Shown here: piece by piece, positions 36,081 through 44,618 of the stretch | How the letters are laid out: the number at the start of each line of letters is the position of its first letter | Position numbering within the stretch: the stretch's first letter is position 1 | NCBI GenBank assembly: GCA_033852115.1 | Contig: JAWSVE010000002.1 | Location: 744,001 to 808,000 of the forward strand | Direction: 5' to 3' | Length of the DNA stretch: 64,000 bases | DNA from: JAWSVE01 sp033852115 | GTDB lineage: Bacteria > Pseudomonadota > Gammaproteobacteria > Pseudomonadales > Cellvibrionaceae | Translations under genes and position numbers: made by a program | Notes under the pieces: generated by a model | Database searches by the model: none | What the model was told of the DNA's origin: nothing | Seen by the model: the letters and a program-made list of their open reading frames with translations, nothing else

Positions 36081-36260
36081 CTAATGGAGTTTATGCTGCG
36101 CTTTAAAATCTTCTTCTGCGGCTTGTCTGGCGAGAGCCTTAACAAGGCGGATTACAGCAGCGTTCAACTTCCGATTCTGACTCGCTTTTGCTTGAGTCTT
36201 CAAGTCTTCATTTCCTTTTAAAGGAAATGATTTATTCTGATCTTTAGGGCGGTTGCTCAT
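36081..36260 (-). CDS. Small basic protein upstream of the recombinase, ~59 aa
   Basis: Starts MSNRPKDQNKSFPLKGNED at 36258-36260. It is lysine/arginine-rich and helical (NAAVIRLVKALARQAAEEDF). It is 18 bases upstream of the serine recombinase on the same strand, a position suited to a recombination accessory factor, though that role is only inferred. A longer frame up to 36350 exists but adds an unlikely N terminus. Confidence 0.6.
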   Translation of the reverse strand: MSNRPKDQNKSFPLKGNEDLKTQAKASQNRKLNAAVIRLVKALARQAAEEDFKAQHKLH

Positions 36261-36361
36261 AGGCCGTACCGCCTGATATGAAGATGGGAGAGGATCGCTA
36301 GAGAAGCATACCCACCTCGGGCGCATTGGAGGGCAGCAATCCTCCCACATCCATAAAAAAA

Positions 36362-36392
36362 GGCGCTGGATAGTTTTCTATCCGAGTGCGCC
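36362..36392 (-). terminator. Terminator of the VirD4/VWA operon
   Basis: Two-part hairpin: GGCGC/GCGCC outer and GGATAG/CTATCC inner stem with a TTTT loop. On the plus strand it is preceded by seven A's (T7 on the minus strand). It therefore ends leftward transcripts from 36487 and separates them from the recombinase genes. Confidence 0.8.
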
Positions 36393-36486
36393 TCTCTATT
36401 TATGATTGTATATCCAAAAGTATTAACAAATCGTAAAAAACAGGCTGCAAAGGCGCAGAACTCTGCGCTTTTGTATAGAGGGGGGA

Positions 36487-38175
36487 TCATTTCATCTCCC
36501 CCTTTAGGCTGTATTTGACAGGTTTATCAGATGGATAACCATCGTGATAGGGGCTAGGTTTCGCTGTCTCACGAAATTCTTTAATTTCGAAATAACGAAC
36601 AAAGTTGGCTTTGATCAGCGGCTTTTTTCTGATGTCGATGAACTGTTCTTCCTCTTCGGATATTAATGCCTGATCTGCCGACAACACATTCTCGCCCGTT
36701 TCAGAAACGCTCAAGCGCCATGGTGCATCTTTGTTTTGTGGGTCATGGGAATATTGATAAGTTTTTGTTGTGCGCCTGCCGCTGCGTTTGCTTAAGTTCT
36801 CAGCTTCTTCTAAATCATTAACGCTTAAATACTGTTTAAACCCGCACTGGCTGGTGATGGCTTTGGAGCGATTTAATCCGTACTTTAAAACCAGTTGCAT
36901 GAGGCTTTGAAAGATCAGCCAGACGCGCACATTTTTAGCTGTGAGGATGGAAAGCACGGTTTCGAGTTTGGGGAATACCCCGATATTGCCGGCTTCTTCC
37001 AAGAGAAACAGAATTGGAAAACCTTTTGGCCTTGCGCCTATTTTTTTAAACAGCGCGACTGCCATAAGTCCGGCGGCGATGCCATATTGCTCTGAGGTGT
37101 CTTCTGAAAAAATAATATAAAGCGTGGTTGGCGTTTTTAAAAACTCCTCAAGATCATAATCGCTCTTCATAAGCGATTTACCAAAGTCCGTATGTCTCTC
37201 GAATATATCAGTGGCTTCCATGGCATTTTCCAGCATCGGGCCGAAGGTGCGAAAATATTCCGGTTCAATCTGCTTTTCTAATAAGTTGGCGTATTCGCGT
37301 AAGATTCCGCCATAGCCAATGCAGGATTTCATAACGGTGAAGATTTCTTTTTTTCGTTCCATGCTCGACCAGATCATTTCTCGCAGACCCGGCAAGTGGC
37401 ATTTTGATTTTTCAAAGACCGCCAGATAACACATCATGGCAATGAGTAAACGCCGCCCACCTCTGGCAAAGAAGGGCTGCTTATCTTCGGGATTGGCAGG
37501 CAGGAGAATATAGGCAAAGTCACTGGCAAGCTCTTTCAGTTTTTTGCCTTGGTTGTTCGTGACATCTTCAATTAAACATTGAAGAGGATTTATTGAAACG
37601 CCGCTATCACCATTCACCTTAAACGGATTCCACTTCACGGTTTTATGGTTGTTTGCGCTTCGATAATCTTCTGTGATTTTATAAATCTCTCCCTTGGTGT
37701 CTGTTACAAACATACTGCCCTTGAGCCAGTAAAGCGCAGCAGGAATCACAAGCGAAATCGTTTTCCCAACTCTCGTTGTACCCAGTGAGACCATATGGCT
37801 CATACCCTCGGCGAAGGGATCAAAAAACAGCAGCGCGCCTTTAAACAGTCCAACCAAAAAACCTTCTCCCTTTATGAGCGTTTGAATAATCGTATCGCTC
37901 TCACAGGCAAGGCTTGCTCTTCCAAAAATGCCGCTTGGGGTTCTGGTTTGTGTTTCATGGGAAAGCTGTAAGGCGGTATCTTTACTGGTGATTACTATGC
38001 GAAGAAGTGCGGTGATAATCAGAAAGCTACCGCAGCAAACAAAGAGATAGCCGATCCAGTAAAACCCCTGATCACCATTTTTCATGAGCCAAGTGCCCAG
38101 ATAGATACCGCTAGCGCAAAGGGTAACTTTGCGCAGTGCGGCGAAAAAACTATCAGGGCGTTTATTTTGGCTCAT
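36487..38175 (-). CDS. VirD4/TraG-like type IV coupling ATPase
   Basis: Membrane-anchored hexameric ATPase of the type IV secretion coupling-protein family, 562 aa. Two N-terminal transmembrane helices (about 15-60) are followed by the ATPase core with Walker A LGTTRVGKT (about 132-140), VTDTKGEIY, and Walker B LFLLEEAGNIG. It normally feeds a relaxase-DNA complex to a conjugation pore. Here no pore genes and no relaxase are found in the window. Instead it follows two secreted VWA-type genes, overlapping the first by four bases (38172-38175). It could mobilise the island through another element's pore, or serve a different membrane system. Confidence 0.85.
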   Translation of the reverse strand: MSQNKRPDSFFAALRKVTLCASGIYLGTWLMKNGDQGFYWIGYLFVCCGSFLIITALLRIVITSKDTALQLSHETQTRTPSGIFGRASLACESDTIIQTLIKGEGFLVGLFKGALLFFDPFAEGMSHMVSLGTTRVGKTISLVIPAALYWLKGSMFVTDTKGEIYKITEDYRSANNHKTVKWNPFKVNGDSGVSINPLQCLIEDVTNNQGKKLKELASDFAYILLPANPEDKQPFFARGGRRLLIAMMCYLAVFEKSKCHLPGLREMIWSSMERKKEIFTVMKSCIGYGGILREYANLLEKQIEPEYFRTFGPMLENAMEATDIFERHTDFGKSLMKSDYDLEEFLKTPTTLYIIFSEDTSEQYGIAAGLMAVALFKKIGARPKGFPILFLLEEAGNIGVFPKLETVLSILTAKNVRVWLIFQSLMQLVLKYGLNRSKAITSQCGFKQYLSVNDLEEAENLSKRSGRRTTKTYQYSHDPQNKDAPWRLSVSETGENVLSADQALISEEEEQFIDIRKKPLIKANFVRYFEIKEFRETAKPSPYHDGYPSDKPVKYSLKGEMK

Positions 38176-39194
38176 GGCTGCTTGCTCGTAAGATGAAGCG
38201 TTTGCATCCCTGAAACCGAGACACCGATGGTGTGAAAGAATATATCCAGATCGGTTTTCACATTGCGCGTCGATACGCTTTCAATATCTGCTAAGCCTTT
38301 AAGATATGCAGGGTTATGCGCTCCCGCCCAAAACGTCATGATTTTGCTGTTTGATTGTTTTTTCAAATCCGCCAGATCAAAAAGCGTATAGGGCGAGCCT
38401 TGCGTGTTAATCCCATCGGTCAACACAATGACCAGATTAGGCAGAGTGCTTTTGGGGGTGTCTTTTATGGCCAGCCCTTGATGGATTGCTGAAAACAGCG
38501 CTGTACCACCGCCAACATGAATGGGACGGTTTAAAACCCACAGGCTTTGCGGACAGGCGGAAAGCTGCGCGGGATCATGCGGCGTAAGACTTTGTACATC
38601 CGCACCAAATGTAAAAATTCTACAGCGCGTGAAGTCAGGCAGGTTCGCCATAAAACCCCGCGTGGCTGTGAGCACACTTGGCATGGCCTCAGCCATTGAA
38701 CCACTACGATCAATTAGGATCGTAACATTCATGCGCATGGATGATGGCGTCAGTGCTGGTGTGTAGCTAAAATCAAGCGGCTGAAAGTTTAAATCGAAAA
38801 GCCGAATATCATTTGGCCTTGGCGCAATGACTTCATTCTTCGCGTTATGAAACAACGCCAGCACATCTGATCCGTTTTTACCGCTGATAGAGATATGCGA
38901 GACGGGAGCAGAGGCTGCGATAATAACACCAGCATCTTTATCATAAGCAAAGACTTCACTATTGCGTCCGTCTTTTAGTTTTAATTCTTCCCGCCTGATT
39001 TCCAGCTCAAAAAGATTATCTCTTGCCGCGCTAAAATCGACGATAAAACTCACCTGTCCAAGTGTAGCGACTTGATCATCACTTGAGGTAATCGAGACAG
39101 ACTTAAATTCATGAACTTGTGGCTCGATAATTTCGATTGCCTGAGCGTGCGCTGCCAAAACAAAAGGAAGTGCTAATATAAAATGCTTGCTCAT
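38172..39194 (-). CDS. Secreted VWA-domain protein
   Basis: Exported protein of 340 aa: signal peptide (about 1-19, ending AHAQA), an N-terminal beta-rich domain (about 20-145), then a von Willebrand A domain with an intact MIDAS motif NVTILIDRSGSM, a later GGGTALFSAI threonine, and VIVLTDG. VWA domains bind protein partners through a metal ion. It overlaps the VirD4-like gene by four bases and shares its start base with the end of the preceding gene, so translation is coupled. Probable periplasmic partner of the VirD4/membrane cassette; exact role unknown. Confidence 0.82.
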   Translation of the reverse strand: MSKHFILALPFVLAAHAQAIEIIEPQVHEFKSVSITSSDDQVATLGQVSFIVDFSAARDNLFELEIRREELKLKDGRNSEVFAYDKDAGVIIAASAPVSHISISGKNGSDVLALFHNAKNEVIAPRPNDIRLFDLNFQPLDFSYTPALTPSSMRMNVTILIDRSGSMAEAMPSVLTATRGFMANLPDFTRCRIFTFGADVQSLTPHDPAQLSACPQSLWVLNRPIHVGGGTALFSAIHQGLAIKDTPKSTLPNLVIVLTDGINTQGSPYTLFDLADLKKQSNSKIMTFWAGAHNPAYLKGLADIESVSTRNVKTDLDIFFHTIGVSVSGMQTLHLTSKQP

Positions 39195-39883
39195 TATTCA
39201 ATCCCCCATAGGCCGACTTTGGTGAGTTCATGCGCACTGGCCGCTTCATCAAAAATGGCAAAGGCGATATTGTTTTGACTGGCTATTCCGGCAAAAACTT
39301 GCGTGGCTTCTTGATAGAGGGGCGCTTGATGTGGGTTGACGTTATAAAAGGCTAAGGCTTTAAGAGCTTTGCCCCCGCCAAAGATTTCGGCGAAATTTAC
39401 TTTGACAGGAATCTGCGGCAGTTTCAGGAGCACATCTTGGCATGGCGCTGGTGCATCAATGAGATTTGAGAAGAAATAAACGTAAAGGCTGGTATAGCCT
39501 TGCTGCTCTAGCTGCAACAAGCGGGATCGAACAGCTTTGAATGTGCCGCGTAGATTATTACAGTAGGTCGCATTATTCTGGGTTACATCCAGAATTTCTT
39601 GCGCTCGGCTCCCTTTCAAATCGGCAATCGTCCCCACAAATACTGTGCGCGCATAAGAGGTAGATATCACCTCAAACTTCGCGCGCGCAAATTCCCGTTT
39701 GGTGCGTAAGTGTTTGATTTGTGCGAGCAGGGGTATTCGCATTGCTGAAAATTTAGCGATATCGGTGACAAGGCCGCTATCGTCATTCACGAGAATGACG
39801 GCTGTGTTTTCTCTGTCTGCCCAGCATGGCAAGGCAAGCGTAAGGGTTATAACTACAATGGATGCTCTGAATAGATGTCTCAT
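39194..39883 (-). CDS. Secreted VWA-like hypothetical protein
   Basis: 229 aa with a clear signal peptide (about 1-22, ending CWA). The mature part begins NTAVILVNDDSGLV, which aligns in position with the DxSxS strand of VWA domains but lacks the full MIDAS. It later has YVYFFSNLID, like the fourth VWA strand. I infer a degenerate VWA-like fold. Cysteines at about 107 and 148 may form a disulfide. It sits between the membrane protein and the canonical VWA gene in one operon. Confidence 0.6.
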   Translation of the reverse strand: MRHLFRASIVVITLTLALPCWADRENTAVILVNDDSGLVTDIAKFSAMRIPLLAQIKHLRTKREFARAKFEVISTSYARTVFVGTIADLKGSRAQEILDVTQNNATYCNNLRGTFKAVRSRLLQLEQQGYTSLYVYFFSNLIDAPAPCQDVLLKLPQIPVKVNFAEIFGGGKALKALAFYNVNPHQAPLYQEATQVFAGIASQNNIAFAIFDEAASAHELTKVGLWGIE

Positions 39884-39901
39884 AATCGTGTCCTCTTGTG
39901 T

Positions 39902-40531
39902 TTACGGCAGGCGCGTGGCGTAGCGTTCATGGATAGCATTCGTTAAGGCAGCAGAGGCCAGCCCCAGCAAGCAGGAGCCAAGAATCAAAGCACCGCTGGC
40001 AATAGCCATGGGCAAAACTTCGGGCTGTTCAGAAATGGTGGCTATCGGGCCTTGATCGAGTGATGCCGTAATGCGGCTTCTAAGCGCCAGAACCTCAAGC
40101 GCGATGATCAGGCCGTATGCCACGCCAAGCACGCTTGCAATGACAATACGCATGGGCGCATCGGTGAAGTAGGCTTTGGGATCGCTCTGGAATGCTCGAT
40201 CCAGCGCATGCTTCCAGAGGATCGTCGGTAGGGTGACAGCGAGCAGTCCTAGGCCGAAGTTAATTAATCCGCCCATTGAGATGTCGCCAATTACGTCAGG
40301 AACGGGCAGAAAATCGCCGATAAATACATCCACAGCTATCGGGTTAATCGGCATGAAGCTGGCAGCAAACATCACGGCTATAATGATCTTGCCGCCCCAG
40401 ACGCAGCCCAGCTTTGCCCATGAATCCAGCTCAAGGGCGCGATAGTCAATCGTGTAGCGTATAGGCTGCGGCTGTTCAGAGCCGCCGGACTTGTGCTTCC
40501 ATTCCATTTGGTCGGGATCAAATGTACTCAT
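39902..40531 (-). CDS. Four-helix inner-membrane protein, 209 aa
   Basis: An N-terminal cytoplasmic tail of about 35 residues is followed by hydrophobic segments near 44-60, 80-102, 122-145 and 170-195, giving a predicted four-pass membrane protein. No known family was recognised. It lies 18 bases upstream of the secreted VWA-like gene in the same leftward operon, and may anchor the periplasmic VWA proteins to the VirD4-like ATPase. Confidence 0.6.
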   Translation of the reverse strand: MSTFDPDQMEWKHKSGGSEQPQPIRYTIDYRALELDSWAKLGCVWGGKIIIAVMFAASFMPINPIAVDVFIGDFLPVPDVIGDISMGGLINFGLGLLAVTLPTILWKHALDRAFQSDPKAYFTDAPMRIVIASVLGVAYGLIIALEVLALRSRITASLDQGPIATISEQPEVLPMAIASGALILGSCLLGLASAALTNAIHERYATRLP

Positions 40532-40545
40532 TTGTTTTCACTCCT

Positions 40546-40824
40546 CTAATGTTGAGTTTGGGAATTGGCATTGAAATGTGTGAAAGGAGGGCGGCCTTCT
40601 TTCCATGCATCGAGAAGGTCAATGGCACGATCAATAACAACATTAGCCAGCTCTTCACTGTTTCCTTCCTCATCCCCTGATGCCAAGGCATCAACAAGGG
40701 TGAAGTCAATCAGCGCGAGGGTCGCTTCGATATTTGGAATACCCCTGCCATACATTGCATTTCTGGCGTCATAGAGGATGTCCCAAGCTTGGTAGTAAGG
40801 GGGAAGGTTAGATCGTCTGCTCAT
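40546..40824 (-). CDS. Hypothetical protein, 92 aa, first gene of the VirD4/VWA operon
   Basis: Starts MSRRSNLPPYYQAWDILYD at 40822-40824. Helical and acidic in the middle (ASGDEEGNSEELANVVIDRA). No family recognised. It lies 14 bases upstream of the membrane protein gene and is the promoter-proximal member of the five-gene operon. An upstream in-frame ATG at 40905 would add 27 residues of low-quality sequence. Confidence 0.5.
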   Translation of the reverse strand: MSRRSNLPPYYQAWDILYDARNAMYGRGIPNIEATLALIDFTLVDALASGDEEGNSEELANVVIDRAIDLLDAWKEGRPPFTHFNANSQTQH

Positions 40825-41133
40825 TGCACTTCCCCTTTGTTTAGCGGTTTCAACTTGGTTAGAAGGTGTTTGCATCCACTCTGGTAGCAGCGGCGATCTT
40901 CGCAATGCCGTAGGTTCGGGCAGGTTTTCAGTGAATGTCGGCGGTTATGTGGGGGTTTATGTATCATTATGGTTGGCTTGTTTGATAAATTAGGCATCCG
41001 TAAGTCCTCTTAAATGTGAGTTGGATGCACTGCTCAAATGTTGAACATCTGTGTTTCGACAGTGCTCAAGTATTAAATACCTTGCGGAAACCGTTTTGGG
41101 ACACAACTCGACACAATTGAAATGGGATGGAAT
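40825..41133. promoter_or_regulatory. Divergent intergenic region, 309 bases
   Basis: Separates the leftward VirD4/VWA operon from the rightward orphan gene. It contains two similar half-sites TGCTCAA at 41032-41038 and 41073-41079 followed by AT-rich runs, and GGGACACAA (41098-41106) with GACACAA (41110-41116). No gene seen. Both divergent promoters should be here. Confidence 0.4.
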
Positions 41134-42144
41134 ATGAGTGCACATATCGACATGCCAGCAGATATAGCTTTGAGCCTGCTCATACGTTATATGTGGCGCA
41201 AGTATGACAACCTTAAATGGGAAGCCCTAGCTAAAGATATTCGCGCAAATGGGCATGAAAATGCATTTTTGCTGGATAACAAAAAATTACGTTTTTGGAA
41301 GACTAGAGGGTCTGTTCCTTATGAGAAACCTTTTCTAGCAATTGTTGATTTTATTCAGTCAGAAAAATTTATTGCGATAGTTCCAGAAGCAAAAAAATAT
41401 TTGCCTGAACGCGAATTTGCTTTGAAAACTGGAAAAACACTGAAAGATTTTTTTAGTTATGGGTTTAACGTATCAGAATCTGAATTTAGCTTTAAATGGT
41501 TAGGAGGTATGTGGGAGCCAGCAGTTCATTCTTTGGGAACCCCAGTATTGCCTAAAGATTCGATGTTTAAGTGTGTTCTATTTGTTATGCCTACCGAAGA
41601 CCCTAATTTTGCATTAGTTCATTTTTATCAATTTCACTGGATGTATGGTCTATCAAAAATTGTTGATTTCTCTAACATTTATTCTGGATATCTATTTTTA
41701 AAGGAAGGAGCGAATAACAAAGAAGTTGAGTTTCAAGTATGGAACAGGTTTTCGCGGAAAAACTTCATTAAGGCATTTGATTTTGAAATATTACAAGCTT
41801 CGAGAAGGGGGTGGGTATTAAATGAGACATCTGATTTAAGCAATCAATCGTCAGTTAGTATGGCTTATGCAAGGTCAGAAAAAGAAAAATTCTTTAATCA
41901 AATAAAATTTACTAATGACGATTTAGAGCTTCGTTTTAGACCATCTGACATTTTTGAGTCAGTAGATATTAATAACAAAAGCACCTACGGATTAAGATAT
42001 AAGCAAGAATACGAAGATGTTCTGGGTTCAAGTAATTTAGAGGTTAGTGATGATGCAAGGGGCATGGAATCTAGAACTCTATCATCTAATCTTATGTATG
42101 CTTTTGACAAGTTATTTCTAAATGTGGTACCAGAGAATGAGTAG
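41134..42144 (+). CDS. Unknown AT-rich cargo protein, ~336 aa
   Basis: I do not recognise this protein. Start MSAHIDMPADIALSLLIRYM at 41134, with GGGATGG upstream as ribosome site; an ATG 12 bases earlier lacks one. The N-terminal 90 residues are helical and basic; the middle (about 120-220) is aromatic-rich and beta-like (FALVHFYQFHWMYGLSKI). No transmembrane helix. Base composition is visibly more AT-rich than its neighbours, suggesting separate acquisition. It overlaps the ankyrin-like gene in an ATGAGTAG arrangement, so the pair is translationally coupled and probably works together. Confidence 0.65.
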   Translation: MSAHIDMPADIALSLLIRYMWRKYDNLKWEALAKDIRANGHENAFLLDNKKLRFWKTRGSVPYEKPFLAIVDFIQSEKFIAIVPEAKKYLPEREFALKTGKTLKDFFSYGFNVSESEFSFKWLGGMWEPAVHSLGTPVLPKDSMFKCVLFVMPTEDPNFALVHFYQFHWMYGLSKIVDFSNIYSGYLFLKEGANNKEVEFQVWNRFSRKNFIKAFDFEILQASRRGWVLNETSDLSNQSSVSMAYARSEKEKFFNQIKFTNDDLELRFRPSDIFESVDINNKSTYGLRYKQEYEDVLGSSNLEVSDDARGMESRTLSSNLMYAFDKLFLNVVPENE

Positions 42145-42517
42145 TTTAGCATTAAGAAAGAAAGGCTACGACATGCCTCCCGATGTGCCTAATATATTTG
42201 AAGCCGCTGCAACGGATGATGTAGATGCATTAGAAATTGCGCTTCAATATTATGATGTAAATGTTAAGGATGAAAACGATATGACCCCTCTGCATCACGC
42301 AGCAGGAAAATTTTCATTTAAGGCAGCGGCAAGACTGCTTGAAGAGCCTGATATTGATGTTACATGCGTAGATAAATTTGGACGTGAAGCAGCTATCATG
42401 GCTGAGGAAGTGTCATGGATTGGAAATTCAGAGGCGGCTAGAATGCGCGATATGATTTGGTCTGATCCTGAAGAAGAACCAGATCAAGATTTAAGTGATA
42501 ATGACTTTCGAATGTAA
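42137..42517 (+). CDS. Ankyrin-repeat protein, ~126 aa
   Basis: Contains two or so ankyrin units: ALEIALQYYDVNVKDENDMT then PLHHAAGKFSFKAAARLLEE and DIDVTCVDKFGREAAIMA. A short acidic tail follows (DPEEEPDQDLSD). The start at 42137 overlaps the stop of the preceding gene; an ATG at 42122 is also possible. Ankyrin repeats mediate protein binding; with the upstream unknown protein this looks like a two-gene cargo unit (immunity or adaptor role possible, not shown). Confidence 0.75.
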   Translation: MSSLALRKKGYDMPPDVPNIFEAAATDDVDALEIALQYYDVNVKDENDMTPLHHAAGKFSFKAAARLLEEPDIDVTCVDKFGREAAIMAEEVSWIGNSEAARMRDMIWSDPEEEPDQDLSDNDFRM

Positions 42518-42588
42518 GTAAGTGTATTAGTTTCGGCTAATTCACCGCCTCATATTGAGCCACATTGTTATCCCGCAACGCATAATGA

Positions 42589-43881
42589 CTAGCTCTCTGG
42601 AACGCTAAACGCAATTCTCTGTAGCCATTCAAGCTTTGTATCTAAAATATGGCCGCGACCATATTTGGGGCCGGATTTTTTGTGCCCCATCAATTCATCT
42701 ATGACTTCTTCCGGCGCGCCTGCATCACGGAGACGATCTTTAAATGTGTGCCGCAGAGAGTAAAGAGAGTGTTTATCTGATGGTTTCAGCTCGTTTTCTC
42801 GCAGATATTTATTGATGGTGGTAGAGGCTGTATCCGCGTTTTTATATTTATTAAAACCCGAAGGTAGCCTTTGAAACGCATGGAGTGATGCGCCGACCAA
42901 CGGAATTTTTCTTTCGGATGTGATTGTTTTAAGAGCCTTGTTTTCGCGCGCTCTGATCCAAATATAGGGTATGTCTTCATTGAGGACGATATCTTCTGCC
43001 TCAAGCCCGATCAGCTCTGATTCTCTTGCTCCTGTGTCCGCCATGGCAAATACGAGAAGTCTGGCTTCATCGTTTAGGCCGTTTAAACTATCGCTGTTTA
43101 AAAATATGTCCTGCACATATTGAGATTCAAAAGGTGGACGTGATTGTTCGATTTGTTTTAGTTTTGTCTTAATAAAAAGAACGTCAAAATCAACATCGAT
43201 CTCATAATGCATGCCTACAGTGCGTAAGACATCTCTCGACATCGACATGCTTTTATTGGCAGTCTTGGCGACCACATCGCCTTTTTCTATTCGATCCATC
43301 CACCATTGTCTGGCTTTTAGAATATCACTGCGGGTAATATCTCCAAGCGGCTTATCGCCTATAGCTTCTATGAGATAGGATATTGCAAGAATTCTTGGGT
43401 TTTTCCATTTTCGAACTTGATGTTCGGATTTGTTGACTGTTCGATCCGCACATAAAGGCCAGAATTTGTCGATACATTCACTTAAAACTATTTGGGGGGT
43501 ATCCGCACCGCCAAGAACAGAAGAGACAACCTCCGGCTTTTCTATGGCTTTTTCGGCAACGTTTATTCGGTTAACTATATCCTCAATCGGAGACTTTGCG
43601 ATTTCTGCGAGGCTTTTATAGGCAAAGCCATGAGCCTTTGCCAGCTTAACGGTTGCTCGGTATTGCTCTATTGTATCTGTGTTTCCTGCCGCTTTTATAA
43701 GGCTGCGCCAATAATCTTCGATATAATCATTATATATGGTCGCTTTTCGTAATGCCTCGGTTCTGTCACTGGTTTGAAGTGATATTTTTATAACCTTACG
43801 ATTTTCGTAAGGGAGCACATGTTCAGGGATGCGCCTTCTGTAATAGAATATATCGCCTCGTCTCTGAATATATTTTGACAT
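42589..43881 (-). CDS. Tyrosine recombinase/phage-type integrase
   Basis: Integrase of 430 aa. The N terminus (SKYIQRRGDIFYYRRRIPEH) is the DUF6538-like/arm-binding region common in alphaproteobacterial phage integrases. The catalytic domain has arginine in TGARESELIGL, the HxxR box YSLRHTFKDRL, GHKKSG and tyrosine in PKYGRG. It implies a second integration module inside the island, distinct from the serine recombinase. It is convergent with the ankyrin gene. Repeats of TTGTGTCCC lie directly upstream and may be its arm-type sites. Confidence 0.9.
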   Translation of the reverse strand: MSKYIQRRGDIFYYRRRIPEHVLPYENRKVIKISLQTSDRTEALRKATIYNDYIEDYWRSLIKAAGNTDTIEQYRATVKLAKAHGFAYKSLAEIAKSPIEDIVNRINVAEKAIEKPEVVSSVLGGADTPQIVLSECIDKFWPLCADRTVNKSEHQVRKWKNPRILAISYLIEAIGDKPLGDITRSDILKARQWWMDRIEKGDVVAKTANKSMSMSRDVLRTVGMHYEIDVDFDVLFIKTKLKQIEQSRPPFESQYVQDIFLNSDSLNGLNDEARLLVFAMADTGARESELIGLEAEDIVLNEDIPYIWIRARENKALKTITSERKIPLVGASLHAFQRLPSGFNKYKNADTASTTINKYLRENELKPSDKHSLYSLRHTFKDRLRDAGAPEEVIDELMGHKKSGPKYGRGHILDTKLEWLQRIAFSVPES

Positions 43882-43883
43882 CC

Positions 43884-44133
43884 TTGTGTCCCGTAATTGT
43901 TCTCATTTTGTGTACCACTTTAGATGTAAACAAAATTGAAACATGGTCAAGAAAAAACCATTTTTCCTTTATAACAACATGTTAGCGAATGATTTGTTAA
44001 GGAAGTCTTAAGATTAAATGGCGCGCCCTGCAAGATTCAAACTGACAAAGCGCTTTCATTTTATTTATTTAAAACAGTGTGTTAAATGATTTTTATTATT
44101 CATGTTTTTAATTTGTGTCCCACCATGTGTCCC
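43884..44133. repeat. TTGTGTCCC-type repeats upstream of the integrase
   Basis: TTGTGTCCC at 43884-43892 and 44113-44121, and TGTGTCCC at 44126-44133. The inverse (GGGACACAA) is at 41098-41106, so the repeats bracket the orphan/ankyrin/integrase segment. Candidate integrase arm sites or attachment site. The 270-base gap 43882-44151 holds no other gene. Confidence 0.55.
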
Positions 44134-44151
44134 AAAGCGGGTATCATTTTT

Positions 44152-44340
44152 TCATTCTCTTTGATGTGATTTGGCGATGGATATTGCTTTTTTTATGAGT
44201 TCGGATTTTTTCTTTGCAGATTGATATTCTTGCTCAAGCCTTTCAAATATAGGTAGGTATATGTCGCCATACTTGCTAATTATTTTTGCAGCTTTGATAT
44301 ATGCATTTTTGAGTTCGGATTCTGTCAGAGGTTTTTTCAT
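44152..44340 (-). CDS. Small helical protein, 62 aa
   Basis: Starts MKKPLTESELKNAYIKAA at 44338-44340 and overlaps the stop of the preceding AlpA-like gene by one base (TGATG), so it is co-translated. Lysine-rich and helical. Unknown function; a recombination or regulatory accessory is likely from position. Confidence 0.6.
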   Translation of the reverse strand: MKKPLTESELKNAYIKAAKIISKYGDIYLPIFERLEQEYQSAKKKSELIKKAISIAKSHQRE

Positions 44341-44618
44341 CACTTTTTCCCCCGTACAGTGTAATGACGCGGGTCTTTGATCCACTCATGCAAATCTTTC
44401 AAATAAAACGCATGATCAAATGGTCTGCGCATGCTTAACGGGGCAGGTTCAGGAAATAGCCCCATTTTCATTCGCCTGAATATTTCATTTCTGGATATGC
44501 CGCACAGTCGCACGGCAAGCTTGATAGGAATAAGCGCGTTGCATTTGATCATTAAAGCCGCTGTCACTTCGGCTTCAAATTCCTCTTTGATGCTTCTGGT
44601 GTTTTTTAATAAATCCAT
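44340..44618 (-). CDS. AlpA-like helix-turn-helix regulator/excisionase
   Basis: About 92 aa. The core LIPIKLAVRLCGISRNEIFR, then RMKMGLFPEPAPL, and a final LKDLHEWIKDPR match the AlpA/MerR-like HTH (winged helix) used by prophage and island regulators and excisionases. I use the ATG at 44616-44618 because an AAGGA ribosome site lies just upstream of it, inside a longer frame. Position next to the tyrosine integrase suggests it controls or directs that integrase. Confidence 0.75.
   Translation of the reverse strand: MDLLKNTRSIKEEFEAEVTAALMIKCNALIPIKLAVRLCGISRNEIFRRMKMGLFPEPAPLSMRRPFDHAFYLKDLHEWIKDPRHYTVRGKK

Noticed and set aside
43884..44133. CRISPR array
   Set aside because: Repeats are 8-9 bases, irregularly spaced and few; no cas genes.
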